The notes under the pieces are model-generated. The model worked only from the letters and a program-made list of their open reading frames with translations, searched no databases and had not been told where the DNA came from. DNA of 64,000 bases from Escherichia marmotae. GTDB lineage: Bacteria > Pseudomonadota > Gammaproteobacteria > Enterobacterales > Enterobacteriaceae. Where the stretch lies: contig NZ_CP025979.1 in the NCBI RefSeq assembly GCF_002900365.1, positions 1,302,001-1,366,000 on the forward strand, read 5' to 3'. Position numbers and translations under genes: made by a program. Within the stretch, counting starts at the first letter, position 1, and each line of letters starts with the position of its first letter. This document shows positions 46,182 through 54,775 of the stretch, piece by piece.

Positions 46182-47096
46182 ATGAAACTGCGCCACCTGG
46201 AAATCTTCTATGCCGTGATGACATGCGAAACACTTTCACGTGCAGCGGAATCGCTGAATATTTCCCAACCGGCCGCCAGTAAAGCGTTAAAAAACGCTGA
46301 ACAAAAACTCGGTTTTCAGCTCTTTCAGCGAGTGCGTGGCAAGCTTCTTCCAACCAGCGAAGCGATCACACTTTTTGAAAAAGCGCAGTCGATTTATCAC
46401 GAACTCGATAACCTGCGACTGCTGGCCGATAACCTGACGCGAGATCCCCGAGCCAGAATAGCCCTGGGATGCCTGCCAAGCCTAGGATTAAGCCTGGTGC
46501 CCGAAATAGTCACTGCGTTTTACCAGCAGAATGCAAATCTGGTAATGACACTGACGACAGAGCACACTGAAACGTTGGTTAAAAAACTTGATCTGCGTGA
46601 GATTGATCTGGCCCTGACGCTACAGCCGATTCAACAGGGGGAGATTATGACGACACTGATAGCCGAAGTTCCGCTGGTTTATATCGACCGGGACTATCGC
46701 CAGGGCGCGGTAGAAATAGACAAGATTGACCAACAACGCTGGATTTCTCCTGGCCCACATTCCCTTTCCAATGCCATAGCCAAACGGCGTGATTTTTTGA
46801 CAACGCGCCTGAATGTCCAGACCTATTACATGGCGACTGAATTTGTAAAACGAGGAATGGGATGCAGTATTACCGATATTTTCTCTGCCCGTCATAACCT
46901 CCCGGCAGAAACAATTCACCCCATCGAACCACCAATGAAAATTGATCTTTGTTTGCTACGTCGTGCCGACGTGTCACTTAGCCCCATTACACAAAAATTT
47001 GTTGATTTCCTCTGCCAGCAATTACGTCAGCAACTGCGAGCCATTAACCTTGAGTTATACCCTGAAAATAAAAAGTCAATTGCTCCTCAGGCCTAA
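46182..47096 (+). CDS. LysR-family transcriptional regulator
   Basis: A 304-residue LysR-type regulator. Helix-turn-helix at residues 1-60 (MKLRHLEIFYAVMTCETLSRAAESLNISQPAASKALKNAEQKLGFQLFQR), then a periplasmic-binding-protein-like effector domain from about residue 90. It is followed after 50 bases by the dehydrogenase gene in the same direction and is divergent from the permease gene. It probably controls both transcription units in response to the substrate. No named orthologue recognised; not at this position in K-12. Confidence 0.88.
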   Translation: MKLRHLEIFYAVMTCETLSRAAESLNISQPAASKALKNAEQKLGFQLFQRVRGKLLPTSEAITLFEKAQSIYHELDNLRLLADNLTRDPRARIALGCLPSLGLSLVPEIVTAFYQQNANLVMTLTTEHTETLVKKLDLREIDLALTLQPIQQGEIMTTLIAEVPLVYIDRDYRQGAVEIDKIDQQRWISPGPHSLSNAIAKRRDFLTTRLNVQTYYMATEFVKRGMGCSITDIFSARHNLPAETIHPIEPPMKIDLCLLRRADVSLSPITQKFVDFLCQQLRQQLRAINLELYPENKKSIAPQA

Positions 47097-47146
47097 ATGT
47101 TTTGACATAACCCCAACGCATTTATTAGCGGTGGATATCTCAGGTG

Positions 47147-48400
47147 ATGAAAAAACGCATTGTAGTTATTGGCGGCGGGGTCATTGGTCTGGCGACAGCA
47201 TGGGTCCTGGTAAAACAGGGCCATCAGGTACAATTGTTAGAACGCAACAGCCAGGCAGGCGTCGCCACCAGTTTCGCTAACGGTGGGCAACTCAGTTATC
47301 GTTACGTTGCCCCTCTGGCGGATAAAGGCGTACCGATACAGGGGCTTAAATGGATGGGGAAAAGTGACTCTCCACTGAATATGCGTTTGCGCATGTCATT
47401 AAGTCAGTGGCGCTGGTTGCTGGCGTTTTTACTGGCCTGCAATAACCGGACAAATAAACTCAATGGCGATCATATTTTACGCTTATCACTATTAAGTCGT
47501 CAGGTAATGGAAGCATGGTTGCTGGAGGATAATCTTGATGATTTCCACTGGCGCCGTTCTGGCAAACTGATTATTCATCGCCGCCAGCAAGATTTAGCCA
47601 AAGCGGCAAAAGGCATTAATCCGCATTTTCAACAGACTCTATTACGCGAAGAGTGCGTTCATCTTGAACCCGCACTAAAGCATATTGGTAATTCCCTGTG
47701 CGGTGGTATTTATTCTCCCGGCGATGAAACGGCGGACTGCTATAAGTTCTGCCAGGCATTACTTGCCAAACTTAATGCCAGCGCGAATTTTTCGCTACAG
47801 ACCGATTGTGAAGTTTTGCAGTTGAATAAAAAAGGTGAGCGCATAGTCTCCATTACCACCAGTACAGGAACGCTGATTGCTGATGATTATGTCGTTGCCG
47901 CCGGAAATGGCAGCACACATTTACTTACCGAAACCGGGATTCACGTACCGCTTTGCGGTCTGAAAGGTTACAGTCTGACACTCCCTTTCCCACAAAAAAT
48001 GGGGATCGCACCGCAAATCAGTGTCACCGACTATGGTCATAAAATTGTCTATGCCCGACTCGGTGACCGGTTGCGTATCGCCGCCATGGTCGATATTGGC
48101 TATGACGGTAATGAACTGCGCCCTGAACGCATTGATGCCTTAAAACAGATCGTAGCCTCCAGTTTTCCGCAACTGCAAGGTATCGATGATGCCGAATTAT
48201 GGACAGGTATGCGTCCATCCACTCCTGCGGGTCCGCCACTATTAGGACGGGCGAAGTATCAAAATCTCTGGATGAATCTTGGTCAGGGCAGTCTGGGCTT
48301 CACGCTGGCGGCAGGTAGTGCTGTGGTGTTAGGCGCTCTGCTGTCGGGCGAAGATCCTGCAATTTCACTTGATGGACTGACATGGAGCCAATCAGCTTGA
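47147..48400 (+). CDS. FAD-dependent D-amino-acid dehydrogenase (DadA-like)
   Basis: A 417-residue FAD enzyme of the DAO/DadA family. N-terminal dinucleotide motif IVVIGGGVIGLATAWVLVKQG at residues 4-24, the family segment TSFANGGQLSYRYVAPLADKGVP near 43-62, and the C-terminal FAD-contact region WTGMRPSTPAGPPLLGRAKYQNLWMNLGQGSLGFTLA. DadA enzymes oxidise D-amino acids to imino acids, which hydrolyse to keto acids, passing electrons to the quinone pool. ATG at 47147 is used with AGG just before it; GTG at 47144 is an alternative. The stop overlaps the next gene. It is not DadA of E. coli, which is encoded elsewhere, and the substrate is unknown. Confidence 0.85.
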   Translation: MKKRIVVIGGGVIGLATAWVLVKQGHQVQLLERNSQAGVATSFANGGQLSYRYVAPLADKGVPIQGLKWMGKSDSPLNMRLRMSLSQWRWLLAFLLACNNRTNKLNGDHILRLSLLSRQVMEAWLLEDNLDDFHWRRSGKLIIHRRQQDLAKAAKGINPHFQQTLLREECVHLEPALKHIGNSLCGGIYSPGDETADCYKFCQALLAKLNASANFSLQTDCEVLQLNKKGERIVSITTSTGTLIADDYVVAAGNGSTHLLTETGIHVPLCGLKGYSLTLPFPQKMGIAPQISVTDYGHKIVYARLGDRLRIAAMVDIGYDGNELRPERIDALKQIVASSFPQLQGIDDAELWTGMRPSTPAGPPLLGRAKYQNLWMNLGQGSLGFTLAAGSAVVLGALLSGEDPAISLDGLTWSQSA

Positions 48401-48753
48401 ATATCAAACGTAATAACCCACAGCCGCGTCTGGCCGCCAGCGTGGAATATAGCAACCTTGTTTTTCTCTCCGGCCAGACACCGAAAAGCAATACCCCAGA
48501 CATCGCGCAACAAACGCGCGAAGTGCTGGAAAAAATCGACGAATTACTTGCGGCGGCTGGCAGTGATAAATTTCATATCTTATCCGCGCAGGTATGGATA
48601 AAAGATATTACCCGCGATTTTGCCGATTTCAACGACGTATGGGTTAGTTGGATACCAGAAGGATATAGCCCAGCCCGTGCTGCCGTACAAGCTGAGATGG
48701 CTCGCCCGGAGATTCTGGTTGAAGTGATGGTCACGGCAGTAAAAGCAAGATAA
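48382..48753 (+). CDS. RidA/YjgF-family enamine/imine deaminase
   Basis: A 123-residue RidA-family protein overlapping the end of the dehydrogenase gene by 19 bases, so translationally coupled. The family features are clear: VFLSGQTP near residue 29, the catalytic Arg in SPARAAVQAEMARP near 98, and the closing Glu in ILVEVMVTAVK. RidA proteins hydrolyse reactive enamine/imine intermediates. Pairing with a DadA-like enzyme that produces imines supports a role in finishing the deamination and protecting PLP enzymes. Confidence 0.88.
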   Translation: MEPISLNIKRNNPQPRLAASVEYSNLVFLSGQTPKSNTPDIAQQTREVLEKIDELLAAAGSDKFHILSAQVWIKDITRDFADFNDVWVSWIPEGYSPARAAVQAEMARPEILVEVMVTAVKAR

Positions 48754-48967
48754 GTTCCCCGTTTTCAGCCCCCTGGCAACGTAGTCATGGGGCATCCATG
48801 AAGGGTAAACGCCCCCCTCTTTTACCTGCCAACATTCAGGCTGAAAATATCATTTTTAGTTATGTTTCGTCACAGACCTACGATTTTTTCTGATTTCCCC
48901 TACACTTAACACTGATACCTTGTCAGGGGTTTCCCTTTGTCTGTATTGATTTACGCGAGATAACGCT

Positions 48968-49888
48968 ATGGAATTAAAGGATTATTACGCCATCATGGGC
49001 GTGAAACCGACGGACGATCTCAAGACAATCAAGACCGCCTATCGTCGACTGGCCCGCAAATACCATCCTGATGTCAGCAAAGAACCCGATGCCGAAGCCC
49101 GCTTCAAAGAGGTCGCTGAAGCCTGGGAAGTATTGAGTGATGAACAACGTCGCGCTGAATATGATCAGATGTGGCAACATCGCAACGATCCGCAATTTAA
49201 CCGTCAGTTCCAGCATGGTGACGGCCAGAGTTTCAACGCCGAAGATTTTGACGATATCTTCTCGTCAATTTTCGGTCAGCATGCCCGTCAGAGCCGCCAG
49301 CGCCCCGCCACACGTGGCCACGACATTGAAATCGAAGTGGCGGTATTCCTTGAAGAAACGCTTACTGAGCATAAGCGTACCATCAGCTATAACCTGCCGG
49401 TTTATAACGCCTTTGGCATGATCGAACAGGAAATCCCGAAAACGCTGAATGTGAAGATCCCGGCGGGTGTCGGCAATGGTCAACGTATCCGCCTGAAAGG
49501 CCAGGGGACGCCGGGCGAAAACGGCGGTCCGAATGGCGATCTGTGGCTGGTGATTCATATTGCGCCACATCCGTTGTTTGATATTGTCGGTCAGGATCTG
49601 GAAATTGTGGTGCCGGTTAGCCCGTGGGAAGCGGCACTGGGAGCTAAAGTCACCGTTCCAACACTGAAAGAAAGCATTTTGCTGACCATCCCACCAGGCA
49701 GTCAGGCCGGACAACGATTGCGCGTTAAAGGTAAAGGTCTGGTCGGTAAAAAACAGACCGGCGACCTGTATGCGGTGCTGAAAATCGTCATGCCGCCGAA
49801 ACCTGATGAAAACACTGCTGCGCTGTGGCAACAACTGGCAGACGCCCAGTCGTCTTTTGATCCACGTAAAGATTGGGGGAAAGCATAA
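48968..49888 (+). CDS. cbpA: CbpA curved-DNA-binding DnaJ-like co-chaperone
   Basis: A 306-residue class II J-domain protein. J domain at residues 1-70 with the HPD signature in RKYHPDVSKEPD, a Gly/Phe-poor linker, then two C-terminal substrate-binding domains. CbpA stimulates DnaK and, in stationary phase, binds DNA and aggregates the nucleoid. Its stop overlaps the cbpM start by one base. Confidence 0.96.
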   Translation: MELKDYYAIMGVKPTDDLKTIKTAYRRLARKYHPDVSKEPDAEARFKEVAEAWEVLSDEQRRAEYDQMWQHRNDPQFNRQFQHGDGQSFNAEDFDDIFSSIFGQHARQSRQRPATRGHDIEIEVAVFLEETLTEHKRTISYNLPVYNAFGMIEQEIPKTLNVKIPAGVGNGQRIRLKGQGTPGENGGPNGDLWLVIHIAPHPLFDIVGQDLEIVVPVSPWEAALGAKVTVPTLKESILLTIPPGSQAGQRLRVKGKGLVGKKQTGDLYAVLKIVMPPKPDENTAALWQQLADAQSSFDPRKDWGKA

Positions 49889-50193
49889 TGGCTAACGTTA
49901 CGGTGACTTTTACCATTACTGAATTTTGCCTGCATACCGGCATTTCTGAAGAGGAGTTGAATGAAATTGTCGGTTTAGGCGTAGTTGAACCGCGTGAGAT
50001 TCAGGAAACGACCTGGGTGTTTGACGACCATGCCGCCATTGTGGTGCAACGCGCGGTACGTCTGCGTCAGGAACTGGCGCTTGACTGGCCGGGGATCGCG
50101 GTGGCGCTAACGTTAATGGATGATATCGCACATCTGAAACAGGAAAACCGCCTGCTGCGCCAACGGCTTTCCCGGTTTGTGGCTCATCCGTGA
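49888..50193 (+). CDS. cbpM: CbpM modulator of CbpA
   Basis: A 101-residue MerR-like/DUF1992-type adaptor that binds the J domain of CbpA and blocks its co-chaperone and DNA-binding activities. Start ATG at 49888 overlaps the cbpA TAA (TAATG), a coupled pair. Features: FTITEFCLHTGISEEELNEIVGLGVVEP, WVFDD and a C-terminal coiled segment HLKQENRLLRQRLSR. Confidence 0.95.
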   Translation: MANVTVTFTITEFCLHTGISEEELNEIVGLGVVEPREIQETTWVFDDHAAIVVQRAVRLRQELALDWPGIAVALTLMDDIAHLKQENRLLRQRLSRFVAHP

Positions 50194-50198
50194 GTTTG

Positions 50199-50340
50199 TT
50201 GCCTGATGCGACGCTTAACGCGTCTTATCAGGCCTACAAAGATCACTGTTCCGTAGGCCGGATAAGGCGTTCACGCCGCATCCGGCGGCTGTGCCATAAT
50301 GCTTGATGCGACGCTTAACGCGTCTTACCAGGCCTACAAA
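50199..50340. repeat. BIME-2 array between cbpM and torD
   Basis: Three REP units. The string tgatgcgacgcttaacgcg with tctta(t/c)caggcctacaaa occurs twice in direct orientation (about 50203-50240 and 50304-50340). An inverted REP lies between them (cgtaggccggataaggcg ... cgccgcatccggc). It lies between convergent transcripts of cbpAM and torCAD. Confidence 0.8.
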
Positions 50341-50345
50341 CGGCA

Positions 50346-50945
50346 TTATCTGTTTTGGTTGTCGCACTCCACCAGCACCAGCAATAACTGGCTTAGTGTC
50401 GCGTAAAAACCAAAGCTGTCATACTGACGGCAACGCGTTACAAATTCCGGTAGCCATGATCGCAGCGCCGCCAGCGTTTTTTGCCGTAAGCTGTTGATTT
50501 TTTGTGTGGTAACTTTCCCTTCCCCCAGTGAAAAATGCAGATAGCTCAACAACTCAAGATAAATCGCCAGATGATCTGCCGGTTCGTTGAAGTTGCTACT
50601 GGTTTCCATGCCCGCCTCAACCAACAAGTGTTTAATCTCTTGCTCGTCCTGTTTGTAGGCCGATGCATACGGCAGCGCCGCTTGCTTGTCGGTCATCAGA
50701 AACAGGCCGCAAAAATCAGCGGCCAGTTCCAGACGGGCGTCGTTACGTACCACCAGGGCAGCAATGCTTTTCTCCAGCTCGTCCACCGCCGCAGCCAGCG
50801 GCGGTTCGCTTTTCAGCAAAGAAAACCATTCAGCCATCTCCGCACTGGCGATTTGCGTCAGTTGTTCATCGTCCAGTTCACGGGAAAACAACTGCGCCAG
50901 CCAGTCGTAGACGCAGGCAGTCTGTTGTGCCGTCAAGGAAGTCAT
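50346..50945 (-). CDS. torD: TorD chaperone for TMAO reductase
   Basis: A 199-residue all-helical chaperone that binds the TorA signal peptide and apoenzyme, aiding molybdenum cofactor insertion and Tat quality control. Family motif region LAADFCGLFLMTDKQAALPYASAY and YDSFGFYATLSQLLLVLVE. The start overlaps the torA stop by 4 bases (ATGA). It differs from K-12 TorD mostly in the N- and C-terminal thirds. Confidence 0.93.
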   Translation of the reverse strand: MTSLTAQQTACVYDWLAQLFSRELDDEQLTQIASAEMAEWFSLLKSEPPLAAAVDELEKSIAALVVRNDARLELAADFCGLFLMTDKQAALPYASAYKQDEQEIKHLLVEAGMETSSNFNEPADHLAIYLELLSYLHFSLGEGKVTTQKINSLRQKTLAALRSWLPEFVTRCRQYDSFGFYATLSQLLLVLVECDNQNR

Positions 50946-53476
50946 GATTTCACCTGCGACGCCGGAACATATTCGCACTGCGCCACCATTTCGATGGGGC
51001 CGCTAAACGCCGTCACTTTCTCAACCTGACCGCTGAATTTTTCAATTTCCACTATGGTCGTGTGTGAGCTGGTAGCCTGCGCTAGCTGCGAGGTGCCAAT
51101 GTCAGGCGTTAATACGTTGGGGTTACCGTATTTACACAGCGCATTAATCTCGCCGCCTTTGTCCGGATCATACCAGGCACCTTCATGGATCCGTATCACG
51201 CCTGGCGCATAGAAATCAGACACCACTGCTCCCGCCAGCACCTGGCCACGATCGTTAAAAACACGCACCACATCGCCGTTAGCAATTCCATACGCACTGG
51301 CATCCTGTGGGCTTATATATACCGGCTCTTTGCCCGCTACGCTGTAATGCTGACGTAAGGTTTCGGATTCGCACAGTTGCGAGTGGACGCGATAATCCGG
51401 GTGTACTGATTGCAGATGCAGCGGATACTTCTGCGAACCAGGCCCACCGTGAGAGCGTTCGATTTTCTCAAACCACATCGGATGCCCCTGACAATCGTCA
51501 TAGTTCATGTCGGCAATGGTCTTCGAGTAGATCTCAATCAGACCGCTCGGCGTCCCCAGCGGTTCAAGATCAGGATCTTCGCGGAACGCCTGATGACGCA
51601 CGAACATCTGCGGATGGTCATATACCACGTACTCTTTACTGTTCCACAACTCATCAAAGGTAGATAAATGGATGCCGAGCCCTTTGGCCTGCTGGAGCGC
51701 GTCATACCAGATGCGCCGGAGCCAGCCCATCTCATCCAGTCCTTCGGTAAAGGCTTCCTCACGGTCAAAGCGTCGGCATAACTCGCGGAAAATATCAAAG
51801 TCGTTGCGCGCCTCAAATTGCGGCTGCACCACCTGTTTAGTGGTGATCAGCCCGTGGCTGGCATAGTCACCAAACTGGTCGAGATCGTTGCGCTCAAACT
51901 GTGTGGTTGCGGGTAATACAATATCGGAAAAGCGGCAACTGGAGGTCCACTGGTTATCAATGGAAATCACCGTCTCCAGCTTGCGCCAGCCTTCGATAAT
52001 GCGGTTAATCTGCTGATGGCGGTGGAACGGGTTGGTCCCGGCAAAAACACACATTTTCAGCGGCGGCAACTTGACTGTTTTTCCGTCCCAGTTGATCTCT
52101 TTCCCCGGTTCCAGAATGGCGTCGATATAACGGGCCGTTGGGATAGTGCTGCTGTAACCTTTGTAATCGTTGTTGTTATGAACTGGCGGAATTTTCGTGG
52201 CACCAGGAAAACCGCTCAGGATAATCCCTTTACGGCCTGGCACGCCTGAGCCGCTGCTGTGCCAACTAAAACCAAAACCGCCACCCGGCAGGCCAATCTG
52301 CCCGAGCATTGCCGCCAGCACCACAATCATCCATGACCATTGCTCGCCGTGCTGCATACGTTGGGCACACCAGCCAGCCATAATTTGCGTTCTTGTGCCC
52401 GCCATTTTCCGCGCCAGCATGCGGATCGTTTCGGCGTCAATGCCACACAGCTTTTCTGCCCAGACGGCATCCTTCGGCTGGCCGTCTTTCTCACCCAGCA
52501 AATACGGCAGAAATTGCTCGAAACCGACGCAATAATCAGCAATGAATTGTTTGTCGTACAGATTTTCGCTGTACAGGGTATGGGCCATCGCCAGTTGTAG
52601 CGGCACATCGGTTTGCGGGTTAACAACAATATGTTTAACGTGCTCGCGCCCCAGATATTCATGCGTTGAACTGACCACCGGGTCGATGCTGATGACTTCG
52701 ATTTCGCCCGCCGCCACCTTTTCTTTCAGTTGCTCGTAATATTCATAAACATCGTGAGACGGGCAGCGGAAATTGACCTGCTGATTCTTCACCAGATCGG
52801 TGCCCCACATAATGATGACTTTGCTGTTTTGCAACACCAGCGGCCAGGACGTTTGCTGTTCGTAAACTTCCATTGATCCCACCACCCGCGGCAGGATCAC
52901 CTGTGCAGCCCCGGTGGAATAGTCACCGCCGGTACTCACTTTATTGCCATGTAGGGCGATGGCTTTCGACAACATTCCCCCGGCGCTATGAAACTTACCG
53001 GATGATTGCCCACCGCTGGCGGTCAGTAACGCACTGGGGCCATAGGTTTTTTGCACCCGTTCCAGTTCTTCATAGAACATGTCCAGGGCTTCATCCCAAC
53101 TGACGCGGACAAAACGGTTATCGCCGCGCTGGGTTGTGTCGCTCAGATGGCGTTTGCGCAGCCAGTCAACGCGCACCATTGGGTAACGAATGCGCGCCGA
53201 ATTGTGGACGTGATCCGGCAACCCGGCGATGATTTTCGTCGGATATTTATCCAGTTCAAAGGGCTTTACGGCGACAAAACGGCCATCTTTTACCGTGGCA
53301 CGGATTGCCCCAAAGCGCGACCCGGTCAGAATCCCCTCTTTAACCGTAACAGCCTGTGCTGCGTTAGCACGGCGTGGAGTTAACAGCGATGGCCCCAGCA
53401 TCCCGACCAGCGTTAAGCCGCCAAGCTGGGTAAGAAAACGCCGACGTGATGCCTGAAAAATGTCTTTATTTTTCAT
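50942..53476 (-). CDS. torA: TorA-type periplasmic molybdenum N-/S-oxide reductase
   Basis: An 844-residue bis-MGD oxidoreductase of the DMSO reductase family, exported by Tat (SRRRFLTQLGGLTLVG at the N-terminus). In K-12 it reduces TMAO with electrons from TorC. The Mo-ligand Ser lies in TGGDYSTGAAQ (Ser187 here). It is four residues shorter than K-12 TorA near the signal cleavage region. Unusually, the active-site loop reads TASGGQSSGKFHSAGG where K-12 TorA and DMSO reductases have SGW or YGW, so Gly156 replaces the conserved Trp. The region from 155 to 240 and much of 380-620 also diverge. Substrate preference may differ from TMAO. It overlaps torC by one base and torD by four. Confidence 0.9.
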   Translation of the reverse strand: MKNKDIFQASRRRFLTQLGGLTLVGMLGPSLLTPRRANAAQAVTVKEGILTGSRFGAIRATVKDGRFVAVKPFELDKYPTKIIAGLPDHVHNSARIRYPMVRVDWLRKRHLSDTTQRGDNRFVRVSWDEALDMFYEELERVQKTYGPSALLTASGGQSSGKFHSAGGMLSKAIALHGNKVSTGGDYSTGAAQVILPRVVGSMEVYEQQTSWPLVLQNSKVIIMWGTDLVKNQQVNFRCPSHDVYEYYEQLKEKVAAGEIEVISIDPVVSSTHEYLGREHVKHIVVNPQTDVPLQLAMAHTLYSENLYDKQFIADYCVGFEQFLPYLLGEKDGQPKDAVWAEKLCGIDAETIRMLARKMAGTRTQIMAGWCAQRMQHGEQWSWMIVVLAAMLGQIGLPGGGFGFSWHSSGSGVPGRKGIILSGFPGATKIPPVHNNNDYKGYSSTIPTARYIDAILEPGKEINWDGKTVKLPPLKMCVFAGTNPFHRHQQINRIIEGWRKLETVISIDNQWTSSCRFSDIVLPATTQFERNDLDQFGDYASHGLITTKQVVQPQFEARNDFDIFRELCRRFDREEAFTEGLDEMGWLRRIWYDALQQAKGLGIHLSTFDELWNSKEYVVYDHPQMFVRHQAFREDPDLEPLGTPSGLIEIYSKTIADMNYDDCQGHPMWFEKIERSHGGPGSQKYPLHLQSVHPDYRVHSQLCESETLRQHYSVAGKEPVYISPQDASAYGIANGDVVRVFNDRGQVLAGAVVSDFYAPGVIRIHEGAWYDPDKGGEINALCKYGNPNVLTPDIGTSQLAQATSSHTTIVEIEKFSGQVEKVTAFSGPIEMVAQCEYVPASQVKS

Positions 53477-54645
53477 TATTTTCCTTCCTTATCGCTGTGA
53501 GACTTCCCTGCGGTATCCGACGCATGCATTTGCAGATATTTCAGCATGGTGCGTTCTTCTCGTTTATCGAGGCTGGTAAAACCAATCATGCCGTTGATCT
53601 GACCAATCCAACCGTTGGCGTCGTAATGGGTGGTTGCTGACGCGCCGTGGCACTGTTTACAGGCGTTGCTGTACAACGTATCGCCATAGGCCCAGATCGG
53701 TTTGATGTCGCCAACCATATCGCCCTTCTTCAGCCATGCGATGGCCTGCATCTTACTCCACTCGGTTTTGGTGTCAGCAACAGTCGTTTTCTCCAGCATT
53801 TTCGCCTGCTGCTGGATATCGCCACGAATGGAGGCGACAAAAATCCGTTTGCTTGGTAACTCGGTCAGAACTCGTTGACTTCCAGCGTTTTCCGTCCAGC
53901 CAGTGATAGCCACCTGCAACCAATCGCCGTCACGTTTAAGCACTTTCACTTCAGAGGCCGGCAACAGAGAACCTGCCGCGTCTTTATCGTCTTTTGCTGC
54001 GTAAAGAGGTTTTATATCAATCGAATAGAGGATTTCTTTATCATCTCTGGCGCTGGCGCGTAGTTCTTCGAACTGTTTACGCGAGCCGCTGCTCATATCC
54101 GGTAACTGGTGGGCAATACCCTTGTGGCAGTCGATGCAGGACTGATTTTCTTTCGCTGCGGCGGCCATTTGACGCGCGGCTTCCGGATGCTGCTTCGCAT
54201 GATCCATCGCATCGTAGTTATGGCAGGAACGGCAGGTCGCTGAATTGTTCTCTTTCATCCGCGCCCATTCACGCTCGGCAAGTTCTGCGCGTTTGGCGTT
54301 GAATTTCTCAGGGGTATCAATGGAGTGACCAATAACAGTCTGATAAACCTCATTACTCGCTTCCAGTTTCCGCTTCAACATTCCCGGTAAATCTGACGGA
54401 ACATGGCAGTCATGGCACTCGGCGCGTACGCCGGAGGCATTCTGGAAATGCGCCGACTGTTTATATTCTTCATACACCGGCGTCATACTGTGGCAACTGA
54501 CACAAAACTCAGTATTGCTGGTGGCCTTGATCCCGAAATGAGGTAATACAATCAATACAATACCGATCATAATCCCCATCAGCACCAGCGTTAACACCGA
54601 CCAACGCGCACTTGGTCGACGAAGCGCACTCCATAGTCGTCTCAT
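53476..54645 (-). CDS. torC: TorC pentaheme c-type cytochrome
   Basis: A 389-residue membrane-anchored NapC/NirT-family cytochrome that takes electrons from menaquinol and passes them to TorA. N-terminal anchor around WSVLTLVLMGIMIGIVLIVLPHFG. Five CXXCH heme motifs are visible: CVSCH, CHDCH, CRSCH, CIDCH and, in the C-terminal domain, CKQCH. The start MRRLWSALRRP follows AGGAG; the open frame further upstream runs through the tor boxes and was rejected. First gene of torCAD. Confidence 0.95.
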   Translation of the reverse strand: MRRLWSALRRPSARWSVLTLVLMGIMIGIVLIVLPHFGIKATSNTEFCVSCHSMTPVYEEYKQSAHFQNASGVRAECHDCHVPSDLPGMLKRKLEASNEVYQTVIGHSIDTPEKFNAKRAELAEREWARMKENNSATCRSCHNYDAMDHAKQHPEAARQMAAAAKENQSCIDCHKGIAHQLPDMSSGSRKQFEELRASARDDKEILYSIDIKPLYAAKDDKDAAGSLLPASEVKVLKRDGDWLQVAITGWTENAGSQRVLTELPSKRIFVASIRGDIQQQAKMLEKTTVADTKTEWSKMQAIAWLKKGDMVGDIKPIWAYGDTLYSNACKQCHGASATTHYDANGWIGQINGMIGFTSLDKREERTMLKYLQMHASDTAGKSHSDKEGK

Positions 54646-54694
54646 AATAACTCCTGTAAAAATATAATTTGGCAACTGTGATCTTAATAAGCAA

Positions 54695-54757
54695 ATATGA
54701 ATAGCGGCACTCGTCAGGATGAATGGCTTATGACAGCATATGAATGGATATGAACAG
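54695..54757. promoter_or_regulatory. Tor boxes between torC and torR
   Basis: Decamers related to CTGTTCATAT (read on the minus strand) occur at 54748-54757 (exact), 54738-54747 and 54695-54704. A further degenerate TTATGACAG lies at 54729-54737. TorR binds these repeats to activate torCAD and to repress torR. The divergent gap is 130 bases. Confidence 0.8.
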
Positions 54758-54775
54758 GAAGCTCGAGAAGGCAGG

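Noticed and set aside
48754..48967. Possible additional small gene between the RidA gene and cbpA
   Set aside because: 214 bases with no frame having both a start signal and coding character; it probably holds the cbpA promoter.
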